Source of the DNA: Cystobasidiopsis lactophilus
Lineage: Eukaryota > Basidiomycota > Agaricostilbomycetes > Agaricostilbales > Chionosphaeraceae
DNA length: 64,000 nucleotides
NCBI GenBank assembly: GCA_001599975.1
Contig: BCIO01000003.1
Coordinates: 2,536,677 to 2,600,676, forward strand
Direction of reading: 5' to 3'
The notes beneath the pieces were generated by a model. That model made no database searches. It was not told the origin of the DNA and saw only the letters and a list, made by a program, of their open reading frames with translations. Shown here piece after piece: positions 33,099 to 43,333 of the stretch. How positions within the stretch are numbered: the first letter of the stretch is position 1; every line of letters starts with the position of its first letter. Both the position numbers and the translations under genes were made by a program.

Positions 33099-33269
33099 AT
33101 GACCACGTCTCCGGCCGACGCGCACAACCTCCCATGGAACAGGGACCCCGGCTACCTGCAGGCCGAATTCCGCGACGCCTGGTATCCCGTTTATGAGGAC
33201 AGCCATGGCCACTACATCTGGTACCACCACTTTAAATACCACATCACCCTGCTCAACTACACCGGCTGA
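33099..33269 (+). CDS. Conserved 56-residue small protein, copy B
   Basis: Begins MTTSPADAHNLPWNRDPGYL and ends YHITLLNYTG. Differences from copy A are mostly conservative (Tyr/Phe, Met/Leu, Gln/Lys) and there is no length change, which suggests selection on the protein. It lies about 540 bases upstream of bL19m on the same strand, and the duplication copied both together. Confidence 0.6.
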   Translation: MTTSPADAHNLPWNRDPGYLQAEFRDAWYPVYEDSHGHYIWYHHFKYHITLLNYTG

Positions 33270-33809
33270 AGTAGCGCCACAGACGGGTACGCCGGGAGCT
33301 GGACTTTTCATTCTGGCCAAACGCTCTTCTGACATTATCCTGTAGCTGGCTGCAGGATCTCCAAATCCAACAGGGAGAGACTTGGGTAACCCGGCCTGAA
33401 TGTACCTTCTGCCTGACTTTGGACTGGCATTTGATTTTCCTTCTTGACCTTGCCCCGGCCTCGACGATTATTCTTCGCATCTGCCGCCTTTCTTTTTGGT
33501 CTTATTTCCTGCCCCTTTTCTGTGTTCATTTACTAAACTTGAGCCTAACATCAGCTTGAGTTGAAGTCCCGGAAGGTCAGGGTAGAGCAGAGCGAGCGCG
33601 GCCGTCCGGACCTCCCACCCGTCCGCCGTCTTCTATGCTTGAAGGCAATCCACGAGGTCCAGCGCGTTCTTAAGTCTTATTACGTGCGACTTGAGATCAA
33701 CAAGTGAGCCCCGCCAAACCGCGAGTCTCTTCATAATTCGCCACCCTGCCGGCGCCCGTGACCCTCCTTCCGCGCCGCTTGAGCTCGCTCCAGCCCAAAA
33801 ACTGACAAG
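33270..33809. other. Intergenic, bL19m promoter (copy B of the duplicated segment)
   Basis: No gene seen. Homologous to 31783-32297. Contains the presumed promoter of the intact bL19m gene. Confidence 0.5.
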
Positions 33810-34639
33810 ATGCTCGCCCGGCGCTCTCGCTGCTTCTCGTCCCTCCCTCCTCGTCGAGCTCCAAGCACCGACCTCGAACCAGTCGCAGCTGCAGGTGAGC
33901 GCCGCGCGCACACAAACCCGCGCTCCAAAAATTTATAAAATGTGTCGCAGCCTACCCATTCAGCAGCAACGTCCTCCCTTTACCCTCTATCCCTCGCTCA
34001 CCAGTTCAGAAGGCTTTGTTACAACGGATCAACGAGCACCTCCTCCTCACCTCTCCCAACGTCGCCCACTTGTTCTCCCGACGCAACCCCGGCCGAGTCC
34101 TCATCGGCTCCTTACTCTCTGTCTCCACTTACAACCCAACCCGAACTGCACTAACCACCTTCTCAGGGCAATTAATAGCCGTCAAACGTTCGGGCCCAGA
34201 TACGTCGTTCACACTTCGAGCGGTGGTGGCTAGGACAGGCGTGGAAGTCCGGTTTGCAGCGGGGTCCAATTTGATCCATGAGGTCAAAGTGCTCGCGAAG
34301 GCCAATAGAGCTAAACCGGCAGATGCGAGAGAGAGGGAAGGAAGGAGGCCGGATCGGTTGAGGCGCTTCAAGTTTGTTCTCCCTCTCCCTCTTCTCTTCT
34401 CTCTCTTTATGCTGATTGAGGTTGGGGGGTAATGCAGGAGGGCTAAGTTGTATTATCTTCGACACAAACCAGAACGCCTGGCCTCGCCCGCTGGAGCGAT
34501 GAAGTTCCAAGAGGCGAAAGAACGCAGGTTGCTATTGGCCGCGAAGGAGGAGGCGGAGGTGGGGGAGTTGGAGGGACCTAAGACTGTGGTGGTCGTAAAG
34601 GGGAAGGGGAAGAAGGGAGGGAAGAAGGGGAAGAAATGA
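33810..34639 (+). CDS. IMG1: Mitochondrial large-subunit ribosomal protein bL19m
   Basis: Component of the mitochondrial 54S ribosomal subunit. Exon 1 gives the import leader MLARRSRCFSSLPPRRAP; introns at about 33895-33949 and 34372-34438. The ribosomal L19 core follows: FSRRNPGRVLIGSLLSVS, FSGQLIAVKRSGPDTSFTLR, VVARTGVEVRFAAGSNLI and, across the last intron, KRAKLYYLRHKPERL. The lysine-rich end (GKGKKGGKKGKK) is an extension. Gene symbol follows yeast IMG1 (bL19m). Confidence 0.88.
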
Positions 34640-34762
34640 TGGGTTTGTGATTGGGGAGGAGGGAGGAGAGAGGAGAGAGGAGGTGCGGCTGCCCTTTTTG
34701 ACTTTTTAGCTCATGTAGAGTAGGAGCTGAGCTGCGAGATGACCGCACAGGTGTATGAGCGC

Positions 34763-35577
34763 ATGAAACTGGCGAGATGATCAAAGGGCAATGCGTGCGT
34801 CGAGGCGATTGTGGTGTGGCGGGGGTGGTGGTGAGCTCGGCTTTTTTCCCAATTTGCCACTTCGCGGTGGCTGAGGATGGGTTGAGCTCACAGTGAGGAG
34901 TCATTAGAAGAGCGTAAGGCCTCCTCTTTACCGCAGCTCCCTCTCGTCTCGTCGAGCTGATGTGCTTGAGAGCCTTTCAGTGTCGACGAGGACATGTAAG
35001 GCCCGGTCCCACCACTAGCACTCATAGTGTGCTAAACAGGTGGGATCGTCTTACAGCACACACGAGCGAGCAGCACGCGGATTGGACCATGCTCGAATGC
35101 GACGAGGTGGCGAGCGGGACACGGGTGGGTTTCCCTTTCACCTCAAGTCCGCCGGGGACTGAGCATTGAGCCTACTGCCCACAGCCTGTTATGGAAAGGT
35201 TCGTGCCTAGCCACTTCTAGCCTCCTCTTCGGAAGCTGACGTCTTCGTCGCACCAACAGCCTCGGCTCAGGAAGCAAATGTTCACGGCAAAGAGGACGGA
35301 TGCGGTAGGCTTGGAGTCTCACAGCTATCAGCAACCGTACCTGATCCTCTTTTCGTAATCCGCCTACAGCCTCATTCTCATCGGCTCTCGCTTGGAAGAT
35401 CTCGGACTCTGGGATAGGTGGGACAATTTGCTTACCTTCAGCTCGTTTCAACAGGCTAAGAAGCAGGCGTTTCACAGCCGGCAATAGAGCTACTAAATGC
35501 TTAACTAAATTCACCGAGCGCAAGAGGGATCACCACCGTGCAAGTGTCAACAAGCGAAAGAGGCAGAGCAGAGGTAC
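34763..35577 (+). pseudogene. Repeat unit 1 of the mini-exon array, decayed
   Basis: Corresponds to the ATG-led exon of unit 2 (ATGAAACTGGCGAGATGA here has an early stop). Later exons are still protein-like: HTSEQHADWTMLECDEVASG, then PVMES, a short basic exon, and LILIGSRLEDLGLWD followed by SFQQAKKQAFHSRQ and stop. The exon after SFQQAKKQ is shorter than in unit 2 and out of step with it. Confidence 0.4.
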
Positions 35578-35649
35578 TGTTCCCTCCCATACTTTAGCTC
35601 CCACATTTTAGAGCTAACACCTTCGTGAGCGGTACAGAAGTCCGGCATC

Positions 35650-36459
35650 ATGAAATGGGCGAGGCTTGATTTGGCAGAGCAATGCGCTGTCGAGGCGACT
35701 TGGTGGCTTGAGGTGGTGTGGTGAGCTCGGCTTTTTCCCAATTTGCCACTTCGCGGTGGCTGAGCATGGCTTTGAAGTCACAGTGAGGAGTCATTAGAAG
35801 AGCGTGAGGCCTTCTCTCTACCGCAGCTCTTTCTCTCAAGAGAGCTCAAATTGTGGTGGGCCTTGCAGAGTCGGCGAGGACAGGTAAGGCCCGGTCCCAC
35901 CCCTAGCACTCATCGTGTGCTAAATCCGGATAGATCGATCTTACAGCACACACGAGCGAGTACCACGCGGATTGGACCATGCTCAAATGCGACGAGGTGG
36001 CGGGGCTGGATGCTGGTGGGTTTCCTTTCACCTCAAGTCCGCCGGGGACTGAGCGTTGAGAGTAACTGCCCACAGTTCTTATGAAAAGGTTAGTGCCAAT
36101 CCACTTCTAGCTTCCTCGTCGGAAGCTAAGATCTTTTCTTTGCCGCACGAACAGCTCGGCAAAGGTCACTAATGTGGTAGGCTTGGAATCTCACATCTAT
36201 CAGAACATGTACCTGATTCCATCTTTAAACTCCACCTACAGCCTCATTTCAATCGGCTCTCGCTTGGAAGCTTTCGGACTTTGGGATCGGTGAGACACTT
36301 TGCCTATCTTCAGCTCGTTCCAACAAGCTAAGAGGCAGGCAATGGTTTCACAGGCGGCAATAGAGCGACTACATCCTTTCGCCAAGTTCACCGAGCGCAA
36401 GAGGGATCACCACCACTACCACCCAAGTGTTAGGCGAAAGAGGCAGAGCAGAGGTACTG
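35650..36459 (+). CDS. Repeat unit 2 of the mini-exon array; frame continues into unit 3
   Basis: Starts MKWARLDLAEQCAVEATWWL. Splicing at GTGAGCTCGG and the following short exon gives CEESLEEPLSLKRAQIVVGL, then HTSEYHADWTMLKCDEVAGL. The last exon, read as SFQQAKRQAMVSQAAIERLH and FTERKRDHHHYHPSVRRKRQ, does not stop at the unit end but runs on into the MKWRK exon of unit 3 (36305-36601 open). The joint around 36161-36245 does not keep a clean frame in my reading. Gene model uncertain; protein unknown. Confidence 0.35.
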
Positions 36460-36530
36460 TTCCCTCCCCGTACTTTAGCTCACACATTTTAGAGCTCAAT
36501 GCCTGGTGCTCGGTACAGACGTCCGGCATC

Positions 36531-37357
36531 ATGAAATGGAGGAAGATTGACTTGGCAGAGCAATGCGTGTCGAGGCGACTTGGTGGCGTGAGGTGGTGGT
36601 GGTGAGCTCGGCTTTCCCAATTTGCCCCTTCACGGTGGCTTAGGATGGTTTGTCGACTCACAGCGAGGAGTCCTTTAAAGAGCGTGAGGCTCTTCTTCGC
36701 ACCTCAGCTCCCTCTCGTCTCGTCGAGCTCACCTGTTTGGAAGCCTTTCAGTGTCGACGAGGACAGGTAAGGCCCCTATCTTCCCCTTAGCACTCATCGT
36801 GTGCTAAACCGAATTGATCGATCTTACAGCACACACGAGCGAGCACCACGCGAGATTGGACCATATTCGAATGCGAGGCGATGGCGGGGCTGGATGCTGG
36901 TGGTTTCCTTTCACCTCGAGTCCGCCGGGGACTGAGCATTGAGCCTACTGCCCACAGCTTCTTATGGAAACGTGCGTGCCAATCCTCCCTAGCTACCGTC
37001 TCAGGAAGCTGATAAGTTTCTGGTTGCACGAACAGGCTCGGCTCAGGAAGCAAATGCTCAAAGCAAATGGGACTAATGTGGTAGGCTTGGAATCTCACAG
37101 TCATCAGAACACGTACCTGATACGCTCTTTGTGATCCGCCTACAGCTTCTTCTTCATCGGCTCTCGCTTTGAGGACTTTGGACTTTGGGATCGATGAGAC
37201 ACTTTGCCTACCTTCAGCTCATTTCAACAAGCTAATACATCCGCATTGGCTTCACAGCCGACAATAGAGCTGTTACATCCTCCACCGGAACCACCGAGCG
37301 CAAGAGGGTTCACCACCGCTACGCAAGTGTTAGGCGAAAGATGCGGCGAAGAGGTGC
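36531..37357 (+). pseudogene. Repeat unit 3 of the mini-exon array, partly decayed
   Basis: Opens MKWRKIDLAEQCVSRRLGGV, joined to CEESFKEPPSRLVELTCLEA and on to DWTIFECEAMAGLDA. Two length changes in the adjacent exons (two bases and one base longer than in unit 2 by my count) add up to three. The exon LFFIGSRFEDFGLWD-like is present near 37146-37190, but its GT donor reads GATGAG instead of GGTGAG, so normal splicing there looks lost. Confidence 0.35.
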
Positions 37358-37472
37358 GCTGGGCCCTTTACCTCATAGCTCATGTAGTGTAGAGCTGAGA
37401 CTGAAAAGGGCGGTACAGGCCGTGTGGTGGAGTGAAACTGGCGAGCGACTTAGCAGAGCAATGCGTGTTCTG

Positions 37473-38220
37473 ATGATGAAGAGCGGTGGTGTGGCGAAGT
37501 GGTGAGCTCGGCTTTTACAACTGCCACTTCACGGTAGCTATATGGTTTGAGCGAATTCACAGTAAAGAGTCATCAGAAGAGCGTGAGGCCTTCTCCCTCT
37601 CCCAGCTCTTACTCTTGACAGGGCTCAGCTTGTCGGAGAACCTTGCAGACTTGACGAGGACAGGTAAGGCCCGGTCCCACCCCTAGCACTTATAGTGTGC
37701 TAATGCCGATAGTTGATCTTACAGCACACACGAACAAGAACCACTCGATCTAAAGCATGCTCTCAGTGGAGAGGAGGTGGCGAGCGGGACACGGGTGGGT
37801 TCTTTTCACCCCAAGTCCGCCGGGGACTCAGTATTGATTGTCCTGCCCACAGCTTGTTATGGAAAAGGTTCGTGCCAATCCACTTCTAGCCTCCTCGTCG
37901 GAAGCTTAGTCTGTTTCGGTGCGAACAGCTCGGCCCATGGAAGTCCTCAACTATCAAGCCAGATCGGACCAGGTAGGCTCGAATTCCGCCACCGTTAGAG
38001 CATGCCTCTGAACAGCTGCTTTCGGTCTACAGTCTCCTCTTTGTCGGCTCTCGTGTCTTGCTCAGAAAATTTGGGGTCGGTGAGTGGTCTTGCCATTGCT
38101 CAAGCTCATCTGGAGCTTACTGGTCTCCCTGAAACTCACAGCAGACAGCTCCAGAGAGTGCGCTCGCTCAAGCCTTTCTTGGTCGCTGTACGGCTGCAAA
38201 GACTTAGGGCCCTTCAATGA
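37473..38220 (+). CDS. Repeat unit 4 of the mini-exon array; openest gene model (~132 aa)
   Basis: Unknown protein. With the conserved donor and acceptor sites the frame is open from ATG 37473 to TGA 38218-38220: MMKSGGVAKCKESSEEPLTL, DRAQLVGEPCRLDEDSTHEQ, HALSGEEVASGTRLVMEK, LGPWKSSTIKPDRT, LLFVGSRVLLRKFGV and a basic end FLVAVRLQRLRALQ. Seven exons, introns about 24-70 bases. Relative to unit 2 one exon is one base longer and the next effectively two longer, so the frame is restored. Whether this is its own gene or the last module of a longer one is open. Confidence 0.4.
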
Positions 38221-38433
38221 ATCTTGAGAACCGGCTTCGTTGCAGCCATTGGGACTGCTCTCTCTGAGTATGAGATGCATCTGAGAGCTACGTTGTACCC
38301 CCGCATTCCATCATGGCCACGAAAATGTAAGCCAAACATGGTGGCGTTGCCATCATAACAAAAGGCTGCACAACCTTTTTGAGCCGAGGTGGGAGCCGCC
38401 AGCTGAGAGCCCCTTCTTTGCTACGACGACCAC

Positions 38434-39040
38434 ATGCGCGACGATACCTTGGAGAAAACCTTACGCTTGCTCAAATCTTTGGGAGCGCCGGAAGACATTT
38501 GGCCGGCCTCGCCCCTGCCTCCTGGAAGGCCTCCAGCACAGCCGAGGTGGAATGCGATTCTCGAGGTGAGACTTGGCTCCTCCGGCTTTGTGTGCTTCTC
38601 TGGCGTGGATTCAGGCTGTGGCTTTGCTTTCAGGGCTTGGACGAGGTGCATCGGGCAATACAGACGGACTTCGTGCTGATATCGAAGTCACGGGCCGAGG
38701 ACAGTCTTATCATCGCGCGGGCGGCTTCCGGTGGCTTGAATAGCAGGTGAGGTCCACTTAATCAGCTGCTGTCATTGTAATGGACCTGACAGAGAGCGTG
38801 CAGCGATAATCCGGCGCTCTGGCGTTGGATCAGGTCCAAAGCAGCAGAGCTCGCCGGTGCGCTGCTCTCCTTCTTCCCTCCACGGGCACCTGCTCCTCAC
38901 TGAGGCATTGCATGGCTGTCATTACAGAACTCATGTTGACTGGAGCTCCGTTCCCTGTAGGCCGCTTCAGCCCTTCTCACATTTCCCAGTCGCTCGCTAA
39001 CCACATTGCATCCGCAGACACAACAGAAGCTCAAGGATGA
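38434..39040 (+). CDS. Hypothetical small helical protein (~130 aa)
   Basis: Not recognised. MRDDTLEKTLRLLKSLGAPE opens a first exon ending NAILE; introns at about 38569-38634, 38748-38794 and 38837-38928 give GLDEVHRAIQTDFVLISKSR, AEDSLIIARAASGGLNS, RERAAIIRRSGVGS and ELMLTGAPFPVGRFSPSHIS, ending ASADTTEAQG. All four joints use GT...AG and keep frame. Short and charged, it could be a subunit of a larger complex, but I have no family evidence. Confidence 0.5.
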
Positions 39041-39427
39041 CTAGCGGCGCTGGAAGACCTTGCTCGACTACAAGCGCAGCTTTCACACCGATAGGAAGCT
39101 CGCTGCCCGCCAAAGCCAAAAGAGTCCTGGCGGTTTGTTTTCGGGCAGTTGGGTTTTCGTGGGTTCCTTGAGCGACAAAGCCGCTGTGATAGGGCCCCTC
39201 TTTCAAGGGCTCTTCGCTGATTCTGCTTCCGCCCAGCCTCATGCAGAAGAGGCTATAGGCAGCCAAGTTGTAAAACGTCCGTCATCTTGTGCAAGCGCAC
39301 ATTTTCATACATTGCAAATGGGACTATGAAGCCGAGGAACATCCTGCCCAGTCTCCTGCTGATACTCCCGTCTTTCTTTATCTCACTGCACACCGTTGAG
39401 TTGAAATGGGACCATAAAAGGGGCGCT
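39041..39427. other. Intergenic, convergent 3' region
   Basis: No gene seen between the two converging genes. Confidence 0.45.
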
Positions 39428-40213
39428 TCAAGGACAAGCGGGAAACTGAACGTGTGCTGCCCCACTACCTGGCGTGTTGGTCCTAACAGGCGCGCAGCCA
39501 CCATATTGCCAATTGCGATCGCCTCCGTCAGTGTTGTGGTAAAAATCACCTGGCCAATCAACGGACAATTAGACCAAAGATGAAGCCAGCCCAAGCAGAG
39601 AGATGAGCATCCTTACCAGTAACGAAGACAAAGATGTCGTAGTCTTTGCTACTCAAATCCAAGATCCCAAGGTCGTTGACAGTGACGCGCTGAGGCAGAA
39701 ATGAGCCACCGCTTGCAAAAATAAAACAACAAACAACTCACTTTCGTGAAATATTGCGAAGCATCCAAGGATGAGACGGTCAAGATGTTCCGGTTGTCAT
39801 TATCGTGAGCGCTGACGACAACCTGTGGGGAAGGATCAGTCATGTGTTGGCTCTTCGACAAACAACTTGCGTTGAATCTGGGATAATTCTGTCGAAGCAT
39901 GGCCACGATGCCCTCGGTGAAGCCAGCCTCCCTCTTTGAAAATGTAGATCATTAGAAAGGCACATTCCCTGTGAAGATCATGAGTGGCTCACATCGGCAT
40001 CGTCGGAATTGAGTAGGTTGTCGTCCAGATAATTGTCAATGAGGCCGTCGCTAGTTCGGCCCTTCGCTCTAAGAAGCGCAGAAGAATGGCAGCAGCGACA
40101 ACGAACAGAGTGGCTGGATTGCCAAGAGATGGAGTGTCTCTGGCAAGCAGAGGCAAAGCAAGCAAAGAGCGGCATATCGAGAACCAAACGAGAGCCGATC
40201 CAAAGAACTTCAT
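39428..40213 (-). CDS. Small secreted protein with DGG..NW motif (~167 aa)
   Basis: Leftward. The signal peptide is clear: MKFFGSALVWFSICRSLLAL then PLLARDTPSLG. Spliced exons give TSDGLIDNYLDDNLLNSDDA, REAGFTEGIVAMLRQNYPRF, VVVSAHDNDNRNILTVSSLD, RVTVNDLGILDLSSKDYDIF and a final exon with DFYHNTDGGDRNWQYGGCAP ending HVQFPACP. The DGG-x2-NW-x-YGG element resembles the GDGGWxNWAF end of small secreted fungal proteins; that comparison is from memory. One intron (39823-39870) appears to be GC-AG with donor GCAAGT. Function unknown; extracellular by the leader. Confidence 0.6.
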
Positions 40214-41009
40214 GGCTGGTGATGGTGTTGGGGCAAGAACGAGAAGAGGCAGTACAAGTGCACTTTCTATCGACGTAAGAAAGTCCCGCCTCGTTGGTAG
40301 AAGTCTTGCTGCAAGAGGCTCCGAAGCGGTGCAAACGCCAGCGCGTCACTCGGCTTGCCTGCTGGCGGACGCCGTCGGCCTTGCTCAAGTCATGGACACT
40401 TGATTCACAAAGAGCAAGTCGATGAGCCAGGGAAGCGATCGATTGGTCACAGCCCATTCGGGTTGTTCAAAGAGCATTGCATCCGGCCAAGTGTCCACAC
40501 CAGGGTTTCTTTTGAGTTGAACCGCCTCCATGTGTCCATGTCTCACATGTGCTGCGCTTCCTAGAGACAAGAGGCGACAAGTCGAACAGCGAATTGTGGT
40601 CGAGGAATCACGGAAGACTTCAAGAGGAGTTGGGAGGGGCCATTCTGCAACTCGCACCCTCTCGAACTTGGCTAGCAACCGACGTCTTTATTCACAACAA
40701 AGACTTTTAACGACGAAGCAGACCAGGCAATCAGGCGAGCTTGGCGTTAGGCTGGCGGCAGCGGTTCAACTTCAAAAGTTGCGGTCGCCACCGGCGCCAG
40801 CGCCGGATGATTGCTTCTCAAAATCCCAAATTGATCTCCTCAAGGCATGACGCGGATACACGACCTTAGGCGGCAATCGGCACCTCTCAAGGCTTACAAC
40901 CAGCAAATGTACACTCAAACAGTGTCAGCGGGGGAAGAAGCGTTTCGCGAGCTTTTCGAACGGCTATGAGACGGATCATAGATGTCCATGCACATGCGGG
41001 GATAAGCCT
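40214..41009. other. Intergenic, ~0.8 kb
   Basis: Promoter side of the secreted-protein gene and 3' side of the dehydrogenase. A rightward open frame at about 40530-40850 lacks protein-like character. Nothing else seen. Confidence 0.4.
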
Positions 41010-42323
41010 TCACAAAGTGACGACAATCTTGGCGGCTGACACGCCTTTGGGTAGATCCTGGATACCCTGCGGAAGCGCCTCCAACCCGTGGCCAATGACT
41101 TTGGGCTTGGGCAGAGCGATCAGAGTGCCAGCAGCCAGTGCTTCGGTCATGGACGCCCAGAAGTCGTGCATCACTTTGGGATTGGGTGGCCCTGCTGTAG
41201 AGATGGCCATCCGGTGATCAGCCACTATAGGCCTGGTAGAAAGTGAGAAAGCACACACGGAAAGCAGCAATCACATTACTCTGCGTGAGCTGTGGTGTCA
41301 TTGGATCGATGCAAGTGGCCACTTTGCCACCGCCGGAATACGACTCCACAATGTCAGCGACCGCATGGATCGTCACGCCCCGTTCGCCCTGACCAATGAG
41401 GGCGCCCGCCAGGTCGGCTTTGTTCTCTCTCAGAGATGCCAGAATATCGGCTGCCACTGAAGGATGCTTGTAGTCGAACACATACGACGCGCCGATCGCT
41501 TTTGCCATGCCAAAATTGGCCGGTGAAGCTGGCAACAACTTCGGTCCCAATCCTCACAAAGAAAATGTAGAGCTTACCAGTGGCATAGATTGTGGCGCCA
41601 GCAGCCCTGAGTAGCTGGACTGCCATTGAGCCCACACTGCTGGACGAGCCCCACACGAGCACGCTCTTGCCCTTGAGCTTGTCGCCAACGAATGGAGCAG
41701 ACACTCCAAGGAATTCAACCCCGCCGAATGCCGTCTTGGCCGCAGAGGGAAAGACTGCGCCCTCCTCCAGCGACATGAAATCCGGCAACTTGACGGTTTG
41801 AGTGGGCAGGTAGACCTGGTGAGTCTGAAAGCAGCCGTGCTGGGGTTTCATGCTAACAACGGGACCCGTGGGCGTGATTGCGAAGTCGACTTTTGACGTC
41901 GAGCAGACGCGGTCGCCGACCTTGAAAGCGGTCACTTCTGAACCGACACGCTCAACAACGCCTGCCGCATCCAGTCCCAACCTAAAGTAAGTGGCCTTGA
42001 GCTGGAAATTGTGTAGGTGGTTAAGTACTTGCATACACGTAGGGGTAGGACTCGATCTTGAACATGGCAGAGTTTACAGCAAAGTCGGCGATGCTGTCAA
42101 TCAAATTGAGACGGTGCCACGGCCTTCGCGTGGCGCATACTCACTTCAAAGCGACCGCCCTGTTGCGCACGAGTATTTCATCATCTTCAATCGGCCACAG
42201 TTCGATGGTCACGACTTCAAGCTTGTCTGGTCCGCCACCCGAAGTTCAGAAACCAGAAAGTCTCGCGAGCTCGAAAAGGCACCAACTGCCATCCTGCAAA
42301 TACAACGCGCTGGCTTTGTCCAT
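41010..42323 (-). CDS. Medium-chain dehydrogenase/reductase (quinone-oxidoreductase / enoyl-reductase type)
   Basis: NAD(P)H-dependent oxidoreductase of the MDR superfamily. Starts MDKASALYLQDG, joined by introns to NKLEVVTIELWPIEDDEILV, IADFAVNSAMFKIESYPYV, LGLDAAGVVERVGSEVTAF and KVGDRVCS (the GroES-like half). The nucleotide-binding half shows SVLVWGSSSSVGSMAVQLLR, a Gly/Ser-rich variant of the usual GxGxxG turn, then ANFGMAKAIGASYVFDYKHP and, after the last intron, LIALPKPKVIGHGLEALPQG and the end AAKIVVTL. No zinc-binding cysteines at the usual catalytic place, so a zinc-free toxD/quinone-reductase-like enzyme is likely. Substrate unknown. Confidence 0.85.
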
Positions 42324-43333
42324 CTTGGTGGTCAGACTTGAAGCTACAGAGTGCCTCCCATAATAGAGCTCGGGCACCTGAGGCCGCACGCCGTGCCGAA
42401 CCCTCGGGTATCGAAGCCCCAGGCGCTAAGGATTCGAAGGACACCGATCCATCACGCAATCACGAGCAAGTACAGAGGCCCCAAGGGCGTTGGATGAGGC
42501 ACTAGAGCGGAAGAGCGATCTAGAGCAAAATGAGAGAAAGCATGGCGGCCCTCCGGGCCAGGGCTTGCGCTGAATCCCTGCCACGTATCGCATGTGATTC
42601 AATGCCCAATAAAAACAGGTAGCAAGCCACACAATAAGCGGCAGGCATTTATTTGAAGTCGCCGCCGCGAGCCTGAGCGAGTAGGCTGAGTTTGCTCAGC
42701 TGCCAGAGGCTGAGGAAGATGAGCTCGAGGCCTCACTTCGTCGCCCTTCAACTTGCGCAAGTTGCAAATATCGCGGCAATAACAGAGTCGTGCAAGCAAG
42801 ACGCGTGGGTTTAAGTTCATTGGGCGGAACTCGCTACATAGATCGCAACCAGGCTTCAGGCCTTCAGAATCGGCGGTTGCTCTCCAAGCCGCTCGCTTTT
42901 GGATGGCTCATCATCTGCCAAGCAAGGAAATCATTCTGAGGCATAGCGTATGGGTTTCCACTTAGAAGCGTTGAATCGACGGCGACAGAAGCCTGAAGAT
43001 CTGAGGCCTAAGGTAGTATTCCACAACCCTGCCCTGTAAACGTGAGAAACGTAATCTCGTCTAAACCCGCAAATGAAGTGCCAGAGAGGTATCGAAAATG
43101 TGATGGTAAGAGGAGAAAGTGCCGGATATCAAAGTGAAGGGAAACTGAAAATGGTGTGAAATGGAATCAAAAGGCGCAAAGGGAATCTGTTGTTTTTTGA
43201 GAGACGAATGTGAGCGAGAGATAACCGCTAAGGCTTGAAGTTCGTAGGAAGAGCCTGGAGGCGAATGCCAAAGTACGACTCGATACTTGAGCGCAACATG
43301 AGAAACAGCGCCCAAAGACGAGTGATATCGGGC
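42324..43333. other. Intergenic, 1.0 kb
   Basis: No gene supported. Short frames on both strands are composition-driven. Contains the dehydrogenase promoter and the 3' end of the DEAD-box-like gene. Confidence 0.45.

Larger units (their letters stand above)
34690..38220 (+). repeat. Tandem array of four ~890-base units with conserved mini-exons
   Basis: Four direct repeats. The GTGAGCTCGG donor falls at 34831, 35721, 36602 and 37502, and the exon beginning CACACACGA at 35057, 35947, 36830 and 37725, so the period is about 880-900 bases. Approximate unit limits: 34690-35577, 35578-36459, 36460-37357, 37358-38220. Each unit keeps the same chain of GT...AG mini-introns (for example the intron with GTAAGGCCC and the TAGCACTCAT/GTGTGCTAA palindrome, and the one ending TGCCCACAG). 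The units look like copies of exon groups of a protein-coding gene I cannot identify. Confidence 0.8.

Noticed and set aside
38221-38433. Possible fifth unit of the 890-base array
   Set aside because: None of the conserved donor or exon landmarks recur after 38220.
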